From: Harmothoe impar
Lineage: Eukaryota > Annelida > Polychaeta > Phyllodocida > Polynoidae
DNA length: 64,000 bases
Assembly (NCBI GenBank): GCA_947462335.1
Contig: OX381710.1
Coordinates: forward strand, 37,137,204-37,201,203
Direction of reading: 5' to 3'
Translations under genes and position numbers: made by a program
The notes under the pieces: model-generated
The model's database searches: none
The model's input: only the letters and a program-made list of their open reading frames with translations
What the model was told of the DNA's origin: nothing
Shown: in pieces, positions 12,224 to 24,535 of the stretch
Numbering within the stretch: position 1 is the stretch's first letter
Layout of the letters: the number at the start of each line of letters is the position of its first letter

Positions 12224-12454
12224 TACCGTAAAACGTCACGTATAAGCCGCGGCTAGTACGTGAATCAGATCGGCAGTGCGGCTTATAGCCTAGGATCGGC
12301 CCAGGGTCGGGGTGCAGCTTATACGCGAGTTTTTGCCACTATGATACAGTACTAAAATCGGCACATTCAGATCGCCAGTGCGGCTTATAGGATCGGCCTC
12401 AACTGGGGGTGCGGCTTATACGCGAGTTAGGCTTATACGCGAGGTTTTACGGTA
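12224..12454. repeat. MITE, TACCGTAAA family, copy 1
   Basis: The inverted ends TACCGTAAAAC and GTTTTACGGTA enclose repeated gcggcttatacgcgag motifs. It is flanked by TA. A relative with the same architecture is at 25380-25605. Confidence 0.8.
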
Positions 12455-13286
12455 ATGGTTAAAATCGACCTAAGGGAGTGTTTATTTATTAGTGCCTGAA
12501 GGGTTCTCTTTCCAAGATGCTTCCCCAGATGACTCATCTGTTCAATTTCTCTGTTAAGGTTTTTTTTATGAAAACGTCATCTACTTTTATTTATACATGA
12601 TTTTCCGCTTTCCTTTTTGTCCCTTCCTACTTTGTACATGTAATACATCAGTTAGGGTTTTGGCTGTCTATAAATTGACAGGCTGTCAATGTAATTTAAC
12701 TATTTACAGAATGGTAGATTTTTACAGATGAGTGAGAAATTATAAGTAAATTCCCTTCCCGATTATCGCAATGTCTTTTATCCTAAGTCTGTATCACAGT
12801 GGCTCTTCCGTCCAGGTTTACTGCGTCCCCTCATGCTCTTTTATGTCTTCTCTTCTGGACCTTGACAGGTCAGTTCTTGGTTCTTCTTCTGGTTGCTCTT
12901 CTTTTTATGGCCGTAGCTCTCTTTCCTTTCATGTAAGTCCCGAACCACTTTTTCACCTTACTCTTGAACAGCGGCTTACTAGCTGCTGTTTGGATATCAC
13001 TGGGTAGTTTGTTCCAGAGTTATAGTCCCCTGTACATAGGGCTTTTTCTGAATTTTTGTGTTTGTGGGAAGGGCAACTTATAGTTCATCTATGATCGCCC
13101 CGCGTTCTCCTATTCGCGTCTTCCTCTGATATCAGGAACTTCAGTTTCCCAAATTTGGTTGCGAGAAAATTTACATTGTTCACAGACTTGTTTAGGAATG
13201 GGCTCATGCTAAGGGTTCTGTCCAATGTTGCTCCTAGATAGGAGAAGGTTTCTACCTCCGTTATCCTTTTGTCACCCACATAAAGG

Positions 13287-14906
13287 TGGGGGGGGAGCTT
13301 AGACCAAATTTTTTGCCGCAACCAACTTAAAAGATGCTATCCATCATGAGAAACATGAGTATGGCCTTCGTTTTTGAATTTGAGATTCCTAATCCCCCCG
13401 TACGCCCCCTCCGCAGATAAAAAGTATTTAATTATTTAATTAAATACCATTTAAAATTATTTCTGAAAAATCTGTGCATAAAACCTGTATACAACCACTT
13501 GTGGATGATGTATAAAAATAGTCAGCATGAAATTGAACCATTTTCAGTCATGTGGAGAATCCAATATGGCCGCCAACTGTTAAAAATGACCCATTTTTCC
13601 CCTTTTTTGGAACAAAACATGTACAAAACCATCTTGCAGTGATGTACAAATGTAGTCAGCAGGAAAGTGAACTACTTTTAGATATTTGAAGAATCCAAGA
13701 TGGCCGCCAAGTTAAAAAACCACATATTTTTGCTTTTTTAAAAACTATTTTCGCATTAAACATGTATACAACCACTTTGTGTTGATGTATAACAATAGTC
13801 AGCAACATATGCAATAAACTTTAAGATCTTCCTTGACAATGTATGCTCAAAGTCTGATGTTTCCCTTATAGATCTGAATAGCTTTGGTCAAAACTGAGTG
13901 CCAGCCACTTTGCTCAATAGCTAAACACAACTAGTGTTTTATTCTTATCTTTGATCTGATTAAAGTCTTAAGGGCGTCTTCATCATTCTGTCTTTTTGTT
14001 GAGGTTACTTTTACCATAATGAGCTCAACCATGTCTAACATTTGTCCCTTGTCTGGAGGCGCTTGTAATTATAGGCTCACAGGAATTAGATATTAGTATA
14101 AGTTTTAGAATTGATATACTAGTGTACAGTACAGGCCATGATATTTAACATTTTACCTGAAAGGATATGAAATACCAATGCTTTTTTAACAGGGCGGCTA
14201 TCTGGGATTTTTTCATGTCTCAGAGTAGTTCACTTCGATGCTGACTATTTTTATATGTCCCACAAAAAGTGGTTTTGTCAAGGAATCTTTTATCAAAATG
14301 TTTTAAAAAAAGTGTGTTTTCTTCAATTGGGCGGCCATCTTGGATTATTGACATATCAAAATATAGTTCACTGTCATGCTGACTATTGTTATACATCAAC
14401 ACAAAGTGGTTGTATACATGTTTAATGCGAAAATAGTTTTTAAAAAAGCAAAAATATGTGGTTTTTTTAACTTGGCGGCCATCTTGGATTCTTCAAATAT
14501 CTAAAAGTAGTTCACTTTCCTGCTGACTACATTTGTACATCACTACAAGATGGTTTTGTACATGTTTTGTTCCAAAAAAGGGGAAAAATGGGTCATTTTT
14601 AACAGTTGGCGGCCATATTGGATTCTCCACATGACTGAAAATGGTTCAATTTCATGCTGACTATTTTTATACATCATCCACAAGTGGTTGTATACAGGTT
14701 TTATGCACAGATTTTTCAGAAATAATTTTAAATGGTATTTAATTAAATAATTAAATACTTTTTATCTGCGGAGGGGGCGTACGGGGGGGTTAGGAATCTC
14801 AAATTCAAAAACGAAGGCCATACTCATGTTTCTCATGATGGATAGCATCTTTTAAGTTGGTTGCGGGTATTGCATCACCAATTTGGCTGAATAAGCTCCC
14901 CCCCTA
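13287..14906. mobile_element. Foldback-type DNA transposon with 7-bp target duplication, inserted in the LINE
   Basis: A 1,620-bp insertion flanked by ATAAAGG on both sides (13280-13286 and 14907-14913). Its ends share an inverted GGGGGGAGCTTA motif. Arms of about 490 bp (13315-13804 and 14377-14866) are almost perfect inverted copies. They are built from tandem units of about 115 bp, each with a conserved tggccgccaa or ttggcggcca core. The middle (13805-14376) holds more diverged units and unique DNA, with no transposase frame. Long tandem-repeat TIRs with 7-bp duplications recall Galileo-type foldback elements of the P superfamily. That likeness is an inference from architecture only. Confidence 0.85.
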
Positions 14907-15872
14907 ATAAAGGCTTCTATTTGCACAGAACAGGTACTTGTGCTCTGCGCAGAACCACATTAGTTTGGTTTTATTATGATTTATGGTTAATCCGAGTGTG
15001 TCGCATCTTGTGTTTAGAATGTTCAGTCCATTTTGAAGATTTCGGAAGGCCACTGCTGCGTATCTTGATGTAGCATAGATCACTATATCATCAGCATACA
15101 ATTTAATACTTGTGTTGGGTATATGACTTAGTACTGAGTTTATGAAAAAGATAAAGAGGGTTGGGCCTAGTACCGACCCCTGTGGCACTCCAAAGGATAT
15201 TCTGCGTGGGTTTGATATATTTCCGTCCACCGTCATGGATTGCGTCCTGTCTTTAAGGTATGCATGCAGCCATAGTAATACCGTTCTGTTTATGGTAGCA
15301 TTCTTAAGGTGTTGAAGCAATAGACTGTGACTGACACAGTCAAAGGCTTGACGTATATCAATAAAAAGTGAGGCTACATAATTATGCTCATTTCGGGCTT
15401 TATAAAGATCTTCACATAAGTCGTATATGGCCTCGGCTGTGCTAAAGCCTTTTCTGAAGCCATATTGCAATTTTGATAGCGTTCTATTGTTTTCTAGGAA
15501 GGACAGTAGATGTGTTTGGATGATCTTTTCCATGATTTTGCTGGGGACAGGAAGAATGGAGATTGGCCTCCAATTTGTTACATCTTGCAGGTTCCCTGTC
15601 TTAGGTAAAGGAGTTATAGTGGCATTCCTCTAACTCTAATACGGTTTCTTTATCAAAAACAGGTATCACATTGTCTATTTGTAGGTATTCATCCTCTTCA
15701 GGATCTGTGAAATTCTCTACCTGTATTCCTTTTGCATCAAATAGTTTCTTTTCTATTGCACTGAAGAATGCATTGATGAACTCTGCATTATCTTCAATGT
15801 GTAGCCCAGAGGCTTTATCTATCAGGGCGGGGGGTGGGTGTGATTTTGGCTTCTTAAAGAAAGTGTTCATAG

Positions 15873-16647
15873 TGTAGCTGTTGGCTATTCTAAGATAGGC
15901 ATGAGCTATGAAAAACTCCAGATTCGAAAAATAGGTTGTTCAGAAATTACTCTTTATTCATTCTGACATACGGCACGTAATCATACAGACGGATAGTGAT
16001 ATTCAAATATGCTTCCGAACAACAGGTGTCATATGAACATACAGGAGTGATACGCTCACGGTCTAATCTATAATTCCCCAATGTCCAATGCTCTCTCCGA
16101 TCTTGGTCAACTCCATATGGACCGGACTCCTCAGGGAGGCGGGCCCGGAGTTATCCACCAATGTGTCTATCTCCTCTTGTTCCCCCAAAGGGTGGAACAG
16201 AGAGAGACGCAGGGTCACCAAGTTAGGAGCAGCAGCAGGACTAGGCCGAAAAGTGCAACAGAGTTCTAGGAATCTCTGTTGAGGAACAGTCAAGCTGGCC
16301 GAAGTGCACAGCAAGACTGGGTCCTCGAGTAGCAGAACCCATTGGTTTTATATACTGAGCCTTATGTAACTCCACTCCATTACTCGTAAACACTTGAGTT
16401 TCCGAGGAACTCCGGGTAACCTGAAACCGGTTCGTCCGTACCGACACAGTACCCGAGTTATGTCGGGTGACACGTGGTGGTCTCGGCTCGGTGCGTATTA
16501 CCAGGTCGCACTCCACCAATCCTCAGGTGCCAGATTATGTAATCACATACCGGGCACCAGACAGGAGTGCGGCCCGGGTACGCCACAACAGACATAACCA
16601 AAATAACTCAATCCGGTTCTATAGAAATAGTACAGCGTCCCACTACA
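15873..16647 (-). mobile_element. Solo LTR of the large gypsy-type family, inserted in the LINE
   Basis: 775 bp in reverse orientation, TGTAGTGGGACG to AGCTACA. It is nearly identical to the LTR at 22122-22895 and is flanked by ATAG on both sides (15869-15872 and 16648-16651). No internal region is present, so it arose by LTR-LTR recombination. It contains the stretch that is deleted from the 33909-34571 LTR. Confidence 0.92.
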
Positions 16648-16945
16648 ATAGTTTCCCAGAATTTTCTGGGGTTCTTTTTATATAACGTCAGCTTATTCTT
16701 CACATATTTGCTATTTGCCTTCCTTGCCATCTTATTTATGTTACATCTGAGTTCCTTAGCTCTCTGGAGATCTGGAGCGTTTTTATATTCTAAAAATCTG
16801 GCTACGTATTCATTTCTTTCTCGTATGACAGCTAAGGTGTCTTTGTACATCCAGACATTGATTGCTACTCATGGAATATGGACTCCTGCGCAGCTTTCTG
16901 CGCATATAGCTTTTAATTGTCAGAATGGGCTAATATTATATAACT

Positions 16946-17414
16946 GTAGGGGCATAATATTACATATTTATCTCATACACGGTATTTCCGGGTAACGTCT
17001 ACTGTTTACTCGGCTTCTCTGCCTGGAGCTAGCGCACACAGTTCCCGGGAGAGGACTAGGGTAATCTCCAGGTTACCGTGTGCCAATCTCAGGTGGGTTG
17101 CCGACCCTCCCACCTGGCCACGTGATCAAAGGACCGGTGGTTATATAAGACCCGTGTGTTTACCTGGAAAGGCAGTCAGTGCAGGCCCGACTGACGATAG
17201 ACTCCAACATTGCGGACAACGTTGTATACTGATATTATACTGACTGCTTCCTATATTTGTATAGAAACCTGATTATATTCGTGTGCTGATTCCACACTTA
17301 GTGTTCCCCTGTTCAGGAACGTGATCCACTTTTGTAATTAAAGTCTGATATTCTCGCACCTGGAAACTGCCGTTCTCGTTCTTCCTTAAACTAGAATAAC
17401 CACGAACCTCCACA
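16946..17414 (+). mobile_element. Possible LTR fragment (TGTAGGGG start)
   Basis: It begins TGTAGGGGCATAATATT and has a promoter-like ggttatataagacc at about 17141 with GC-rich DNA downstream. An AATTAAAG polyadenylation-like signal lies near 17336, and it ends CCTCCACA. The layout resembles the solo LTR at 46288-46588 and the LTR-like block at 55122-55527, which share the TGTAGGGG start. I could not find a matching target duplication, so the ends are tentative. Confidence 0.4.
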
Positions 17415-19199
17415 CTTGGATATATATACATGCACACTAAGCCATATCCAAGAACTGGACATTTCCGAGCAAAATTGAGTATTTTATTGCACTTTAAATA
17501 TTTGATATACTTGGAGCCAGTGATATTTGCTATTTTTAACATGAATCAAAATATCAGTATCATTTACCAATAAATCATTATTGAGATTGATATAGATCTC
17601 ATCCCTGTACTTAGAACAAACAAGGGTATGAAATAGATACAATTTTTACCCTGATCCTTGGCTTGTTACCCATTATTTTTGCCTTTAAATATGAGATTTA
17701 GACAGTTTTTTTCCTATAACTTCAAAGGCCCAAAACCCTAAAATTATGCACGGGACCCCCATCAAAATTACCTTTTTATGTTAGCAAATGATCTAAACTA
17801 TTTTTTGAGAAAATAAAATAAAAGTCTGGATTTTTTTTGGCTAATTTTAAAGATTTTGTTGACAAGTTTAGCATCAAATTTAATTAAAGGTAGAAGCCAG
17901 GGTCTACGCATAGGGACCTGGTGGCAAAAAAAATGAAACTACCTATAATCATGATAAAACCATATTTCTCTCTTGTATATGTCCTAACTCACGTTTACTA
18001 ACCCTTAATATGCCACATCATAGTGTTCTACACATCTTGTCACTGCTTTTCATTATTGCTAAAAGATGGTTGGTACGTTTTAAAGCCCCTCACCATGAAA
18101 AGGTGGAGACAGGCACACAACGCCATTTATAGGCTGTGCCAAAAGGAAGAAACTCATATTATCTAACAGGGGATTCTCCAGAACCAGAAAGGAGAAACGT
18201 AGGGGACAAGAGGAGGAGAAAATTACAAGGAAAAGAGTAGGAAAACTGTCTATTGAAAATTTTTGAAGTTGTGCCACTTGAATGACAACACTGTAATGTA
18301 GGACTTCCGGAAGGGGAGCCCAATTGAGTTATGGAGGCTCCATTCCCCTAAAGGGGTGGGACAATGGTTGGTGGTACACATAACAAGGGACTAAACACAT
18401 GACAGGACAAACAACAAATAAAGCTAAAAGATATGCGCTACTCTATTATAGGCGTTTGGACCGACTTGTTGGCAATCTTTTTTCCGTGTTGCAAAATGCA
18501 GAAAAATACAATTTTCTAGATTTATGTTTTTCTCCTAAATCGATCATAGCTCTTCAGTTTCACCTATGATAACTAATTTCTTTGGATTGATTGTGCTACT
18601 AATGATCTCCTCTAAACATCTGAGAAGTTTGGTTGAGATATTAATGGTCAATTTTTCAAAAAGCTGAAAAATGTTGAAAAAATAGGAATTTTCCCATAGC
18701 CGGCTATTGTTAAGAGTGTCCTATCTTCAACTGCCAATATATCAAAATCTAGCACTATGAAGTATTGATTTTTTTGCTTTTATCATATCATTATGTATCA
18801 AACTATTATAGTCCCAAGTGATTAAGAGAAATTGTTGGTAGATCAAAATTAACCGAACCCTGGCTTCTACCTTTAATCGTCCTAAAACTATCACTTTTTT
18901 TCACAAAAGGGTTGTTTTTGGACCATAATTTTGTTTTTCCTATTTAAGGACACAATATAGGATTATTCATCTTAAATATGACATTGATGTGCGCAGTGGT
19001 TCACTAAGAATAAAATCATGAAAATTTCACAATTTCTGGTATTATTTTCCAAAAATAGAAAACCTTTTTTTTTTTTCAAAAATCTGTAAGAAAAAAAGCA
19101 GCTTGGGATCCCCCCTATTTTTTTACATTTTCCATTTCATAATGATCTAAACTACCCTGAGGCAAAAAATTAGGAAATTCTATGGATTAAAAGTTAAGA
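17415..19199. other. AT-rich intergenic DNA holding one MITE
   Basis: No coding signal is seen. It contains the 987-bp TIR element at 17887-18873. The remainder is T-rich sequence with nothing recognised. Confidence 0.6.
17887..18873. repeat. Non-autonomous TIR element flanked by TA
   Basis: The ends AAGGTAGAAGCCAGGGT and ACCCTGGCTTCTACCTT are exact inverted copies 987 bp apart, with TA on both sides (17885-17886 and 18874-18875). The interior is AT-rich with no transposase frame. It is probably a Tc1/mariner-type derivative. Confidence 0.7.
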
Positions 19200-19409
19200 G
19201 TAGCGATCAACCTTAACACGGGTATATTTCCAACTGCATGGAAGAAGGCCAAGGTGACCCCAATACCAAAAGCAGGAAATCTTAATAGCATATCAAACTG
19301 GAGGCCGATTTCTATTTTGCCCATCCCGGATAAATTGCTAGGTTACTTTGAGTTATCTGGTAAAAAATCTGGAATCTGATAAATTCTTTAGTAAAGATCA
19401 ATATGGATA

Positions 19410-19610
19410 TACTGTAAATGTAGATATTCGCGTTTATAAATTTTCGCGAATTTGCTAAAAAGGACATTTTCGCTGGTACTAAAATTCACAAATTTTGGAG
19501 ATTCGGCTATTTGATTCAATACAGTATAAATATTCGCTCTGTACATATTTTCGCGGATATTTAAAAATCGCGAAAATATGTACAGCGCGAAAATATCTAT
19601 GTTTACAGTA
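19410..19610. repeat. MITE, TACTGTAAA family, copy 2, inserted in the LINE
   Basis: The inverted ends TACTGTAAATG and TTTACAGTA resemble the 11965-12175 element. Removing the element plus one TA restores an uninterrupted RT frame (QYGY joined to RPG), which demonstrates a TA target duplication. Confidence 0.88.
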
Positions 19611-20512
19611 GGCCGGGTCTTAGTACTAGTGGTGCAGTGTTGGACTTGGTAGAAGATCTAACGACTGCCAAAGACAAAACTGAGGCGACCGCGGCTGCTT
19701 ATTTCGATAAAAAGAAAGCTTTTGATTGTGTTAACCATTCTATGTTATTGAATAAGATAATCACCCTGGGATTCCCGCAGAATATTGTGAACTGGTTAAC
19801 CTCCTAGTTGACTGACCGGGAGCAAGTTACTCTAGCAAATGGGAGTCCTATCAGACAGTAAGCCGCTCACTCAGGGGTCCCTCAGGGGTCAGTCTTAGGT
19901 CCCACTCTGTTCATTATTTATATAAATGAGGTAGTCAACAATTTACAATATTGTAGAGCTAAGCGATATGCGGATGACCTTGTTATCTACGTATCTCATA
20001 GAGCTCTGGACACAGCCAAAGCGCGTCTATCTGCTGACATCAGAAATCTTCTTGACTCCTATCATGATATTGGTTTAACTGTTAACGTAAAGAAAACAAA
20101 GGTGGCCTGGTATTGTTCGCCTCAGATGGAAAAGAAATGTCCGGATCTATCCATGAATGTAGGTGATGAAATAATTAAGATTTACACATATTTAGGGGCG
20201 CACATTGACATTCACTTGTCTATGGAGCAGCATGCTAAATCAACCCTAGGCATCATAAAATTAAATCAACACCTGTTCAAATTGATCAAGTTAAGGGAAA
20301 ATATTGATTCCAAGATGTCTATTCTGATATACAAACAGATAATCATGCCCAAACTGGACTATTGCTCCCTGTTATTAGACAGTTGCAGTCAGACCACAGT
20401 TGAGGGTCTTCAGGTGGCTCAGAATAGGATACTGTGATGCTGCCTGCAATATAGAGTGAGAGATGAATCTGTTGTAAATTTGCATGTGTTGTGTGAGGTT
20501 CCGCTTATGTTG

Positions 20513-21483
20513 TAGGGTGTTTACCCGTAAATTGAAATAATATGTCTACAGAAGAGTGAGAAATATGTCTGGAGGACAATGCAAAAGACTGCATATTGAT
20601 ATCTGGATTAGATCCAGTGTAATTAAGCATAATGTGTCCCAGAGCCTGAGTTATCTCTGGAAAACCTTCCCATACACTTTAGCAGAAAATAGTGGTCACT
20701 GCAGACCATGGTTAGAATGGTTACCTGTATGCCTACTATAGCACCAGGAACCTCGAAAAGGGCCATATCTCTACTTGATGTATTTTAATCATCTATTTTA
20801 TCCATAATAATCAATATAGAATAGAAATTCCAAAAGGATATCAAAGCCATGACATAACACAATAGGCCCATAGATCTATATTAGTATTTATGGACTTCGT
20901 AAATATTCTGTTACCCCCTACATCCAAGGAGTGCATTTTTTAGCCAGGGATATGTCCTAATATAACCTAATATCCGCTTATAACACTGGAGATACAATCT
21001 AACATGCACTAACTTTCTATGAGCAAATTAATAGCATTTTGATATGTGCCTACCTCCGTTATGATTATCTCGATTTTTCATGCTGATTTTAGCTGCTTAA
21101 TCATAATTTTCATCAGCAGATACACTTAGAACAATGATAGAAAAGTGGAGCTTACACCCAGATGTAGAGCAAGGTCTCCCCTACACCCTCAGGGTACCAG
21201 CATAACTTATCTTTAAGCCATAAGGCACGGATTTAGGATGTGTCACAAATAGACTCACTCGGTGCAGTAACTGCTGTGGAAGAGCTAATAGTATTTTTGC
21301 TTTAGAAAGATGCATTATTCAGGTTGCCCCTTACATGGTCTGATAGCCTAAAGACTTGGCTTTCATTGGGTTTCATAATATTCCTGATATTCCGTTTATT
21401 TCCTATAAAAAATGAGAAAATACTGGAGTAAAGTAGAAAAACGGCTGTTTTCACGGCCCTTTGTGGCACAGGTAAACACCCTA
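20513..21483. mobile_element. Non-autonomous DNA transposon, TAGGGTGTTTACC ends, 7-bp target duplication
   Basis: A 971-bp insertion between two copies of TATGTTG (20506-20512 and 21484-21490) with exact 13-bp inverted ends TAGGGTGTTTACC. Removing it with one TATGTTG copy rejoins the LINE frame. A 61-codon frame inside resembles nothing known to me, and the superfamily is unassigned. Confidence 0.78.
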
Positions 21484-21838
21484 TATGTTGAAAAGACGTC
21501 AAGAGCTACTCCTATCCTTAATGTTCTCTAGGCGTAACAAGCTTCCTTGCCTGACAGAACACTGTCGAATGAGGAATGACTTTAAAAATATGTTTCCTTT
21601 AAGAAGGCCAATAAGAAACAGTTATATAAGAAGGCCCCTTATTACAGAGGCGCACAGCTTTGGAACGCCCTCCCCCCCACTATTCAGAACTCGGACAGTA
21701 AGAATATCTTTAAAAACAGTGTCAAAACTCTTTTAGGTATAAAGATGAAAGGACTGAGATCTGTTCTTCTAAATCTCAGGAAGAAAAGGCTAGCTAGGGT
21801 CCAAGCTCGGTGTAAGAGGACCCAGGCTACCAGTTGAT

Positions 21839-22117
21839 GTGTTAAATCCCTAATTGAGAGGTTTCGGACCTCACACGGCTAGCAAAATAGAGCAGATGTA
21901 ATATACATCCGCTCTTTTCTGTCCATTATTGATAATTCAAATGTAAGACTCTGTAGAAATGTAATACTACCACCATAATTGAGGTGTCATATTCTAGTAC
22001 TGTGGTTTAATGTCATGACATAAAATGATGTAATACACAGGAGTAGTTCTATTCAGGTCATATTCTCTGTCTCATGTTGTCCTGTCCTGCGAGTGATTTT
22101 AGTGAGTTGATTCTATT
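21839..22117. other. Short unassigned spacer
   Basis: LINE 3' flank leading to the ATAG target site (22118-22121) of the large LTR retrotransposon. Nothing else is seen. Confidence 0.5.
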
Positions 22118-22121
22118 ATAG

Positions 22122-22895
22122 TGTAGTGGGACGCTGGACTATTTCTATAGAACCGGATTGAGTTATTTTGGTTGTGTTTACTGTGGCGTATCCGGGCCGC
22201 ACTCCTGTCTGGTCTCCGGTATGTGATTACATAATCCGGCACCTGAGGATTTGTGGAGTGCGACCTGGTTATACGCACCGAGCTGGGACCGCCACGTGTC
22301 ACCCGAACTAACCCGGGTACCGTGTCGGCCCGGAGAAACTGGTTTCAGGTTACCCAGAGTTCCTCGGGAACTCAAGTGTTTACGAGTAATGGAGTGGAGT
22401 TATATAATTCTCGGTATATAAACCCTTGGGTTCTTCTACTCGGGGACTCAGTCTTGCTGTGCACTTTGGCCAGCTTGGTTGTTCCTCAACAGAGATTCCT
22501 AGAACTCTGTTGTACTTTTCGACCTAGCCCTGCTGCTGCTCCTACCCCGGTGACCCTGCGTCTCTCTCCGTTCCACCCTCTGGGGGAACAGAGGAGATAG
22601 ACGCATTGGTAGATAACTCTGGGCCCGCCTCCCTCTGAGGAGTCCGGCCCATATGGAGTTTACCGGGATCGGAGAGAGCCTTGGACATTGGGGAATTATT
22701 GATTAGACCGTGAGCGTATCACTCCTGTATGTTCATGTAACACCTGTTGTTGGAAAGCATATTTGAATATCACTATCCGTCTATATGATTACGTGCCGTA
22801 TGTCACAATGAATAAAGAGTAATTTCTAAACAACCTATTTTCGAATCTGGAGTTTTTCATAGCTCATGCCTATCGTAGAATAGCCAACAGCTACA
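22122..22895 (+). repeat. 5' LTR of the large gypsy-type element
   Basis: 774 bp, TGTAGTGGGACG to AGCTACA. A TATA box (ggtatataaaccc, about 22414-22426) precedes the probable R region, and an AATAAA signal lies near 22810. It is close to full identity with the solo LTR at 15873-16647, and differs from the 3' LTR mainly by about 111 bp missing there. Confidence 0.92.
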
Positions 22896-23040
22896 CTGGT
22901 GCCGTGACCACTTTAGGTAAGTATAAAATAATGTATAATATTTTTTTCTGAAATTTGAGAAATAGCTCTTGCTTATGTGTGAGACAGACCTTATAGGGTT
23001 CAAGGATAGATATTATAGATTGCTTTTGTGTGGTGTGGAT

Positions 23041-24154
23041 ATGTCAGATACAGAGGCTCCTCCCTCTTCGGTCACTGTCCGAGGAGGGGAGGGAATGCAT
23101 CCTAGACTACGGTCTAGGGTAAGGTTTAATGCTAGGCAGAGGGTGCATACATTTAACCAGAGTAGGGAGATTGAACGTGTAGAGGGCGAGGATATCCAAG
23201 AGGTGAGGTCTGAAGACTCACAAGGGGACCCCCCGGCGAAACGTCCAGCTCTAGATCAGGTTGGGGACATGAAAGGATGGGTTCAGGTGGATGGTGACAC
23301 ATCTGGGAAAGATGTGCAGCCTGGACAAGTGGGCATTGAGGATGCTGGTGAGGAGAGTGACTCCAGTGCTCCTAGTCTGGAAGGTTTATCTGATGTACCA
23401 AAACAGTGGGAACTTAGACCGGTACCCACTGTGGAAGCAGTGGGAGTGACTAAGGGAGTAGTCAAGGAGAGTCAGGTGGGGATTGACTCTGGCGAAGGAG
23501 ACATTCCAGGGCCAACTCCTGAGAAGGAGGAGGGGGCAGCTGGGGTGACTCCTAATGGGGACAGGTTGTTTCCAGATCCTTTTAAACTGACGGTACCGGG
23601 ATTTGAGGTTCCGCATTATGGATCCAGGGAGAGGTTAAGCCTGGATGACATAAGAACGCTCAGATTGAGAAATGAGCACAAACACATTAAGGAAGGGATT
23701 AAGATAGCGGAGGAATCCCTGAAGAAGTTGAAGGAAGAGAGGGATGCTTTTGAAAAGAGTTTTCTAGCGGATAGATCAGGAAAAATGGGGGAGCATGCAG
23801 CTCAACTCAAGAATCTAGAACAGATTTCTGTCAATGTGGGACTACTTGAGGGTAAAGAGGTTAGATTGAAGACCCAGACTGAGAAGCTAATAACTCAGAA
23901 CAAAGAGATTAGTTCTGAGATTTTGCCAAGACAGTTGCGAGTGGCTGAGTTTGATGAGTTACTCAAGAGACAGAGTAGCAAGCTGGGAGAGCTGTAAGGG
24001 CTTGCTCAGCAGGCTGAGGGTTTCTTGATGAGGAAGCTTGAACCAGAACCAGTGGCTGGAAGGGAGGGCCAAGTCAGTGTGCCACAAGAGGTGTCTAGGG
24101 ATGAGACCTTTGTGACCGCTGAGGACCCCTGTACAACCGTGATGTGTATCAAGT
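23041..24154 (+). pseudogene. Gag-like N-terminal frame with coiled coil (gypsy-type element)
   Basis: The likely start is the ATG at 23041 (MSDTEAPPSS). An acidic, Ser/Gly/Pro-rich N-terminal half is followed at about 23640-23990 by a charged, heptad-rich helix (KIAEESLKKLKEERDAFEKS and onward) typical of a coiled coil. A TAA at 23995 stops it, but the same frame then stays open to 24154, so the stop looks like decay. No retroviral matrix or capsid motif is recognisable. Its position directly after the primer-binding site suggests a structural or assembly role. Confidence 0.6.
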
Positions 24155-24535
24155 AACGTGATGTGTAGTACTACACATAACGGCTGACTATGCTAGATGT
24201 TTTCTCGAGGAAACAGAGTCAGTGAGTGAGGGGAATGACACTAAGGGAATGAAGGGAGCTAAGGCTGCAGGAGTGAGTTCTTCTGAGGGAACAGCTAATC
24301 CTGCTCCAGCTCCCGGTGCGCATTCTACCCCTGCTCCAGGGATTAGGCATGTGAATACAGTACCTGTAAATGTGTCTGCTGTGGGCAGAGGGGGTTTGTC
24401 CGGGGTGACAAACACTAATGCTTGAGCACAGAGACAGGGAAACCCTGCAGCACCCAATACATCCTATGGAGGATTGGGTAATGTAGGACCGGATAACTGT
24501 TATGGCAATGCTAGACTTATGTTTAATGTACTTTA

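Larger units (their letters stand above)
12870..16945 (-). pseudogene. LINE-1 of the window: degraded non-LTR retrotransposon, Jockey/CR1-like, with nested insertions
   Basis: Reverse transcriptase of a non-LTR retrotransposon, which copies its RNA into DNA at a nicked target. Read right to left: a basic linker (about 16850-16648, ending KNPRKFWE), more linker with ALIDKASG and EFINAFFSAIEKKLF (15872-15600), then the RT core at 15533-14907 with FIDIRQAFDCVSH, GVPQGSVLGP and KLYADDIVIY. Next comes VETFSYLGATLD (13286-13085). The C-terminal WNKLPSDIQTAASKPLF segment ends at a TGA at 12872-12870. The tail lies in another frame, and the region expected between YLG and WNKLP is shortened, so the element is dead. 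Two later insertions (13287-14906 and 15873-16647) can be removed cleanly with their target duplications. The endonuclease domain is not visible. Confidence 0.88.
19200..21838 (+). pseudogene. LINE-2 of the window: degraded non-LTR reverse transcriptase (CR1/Jockey-like)
   Basis: The RT reads from GIFPTAWKKAKVTPIPKAG and NWRPISILPIPDKLL (about 19210-19340) through DKKKAFDCVNHSML, GVPQGSVLGPTLFIIYINEV and the catalytic RYADDLVIY (about 19970-19990). It continues to YTYLGAHID and PKLDYCSLLLDSC, and ends with an LRKKRLARVQARCKR-like tail near 21838. At least two in-frame stops (after NWLTS and after SPIRQ) and a frame change near 20440 make it inactive. A MITE sits in the fingers region (19410-19610) and a TIR element in the C-terminal part (20513-21483). 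Upstream linker and endonuclease are missing, so it is 5'-truncated. Confidence 0.88.
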
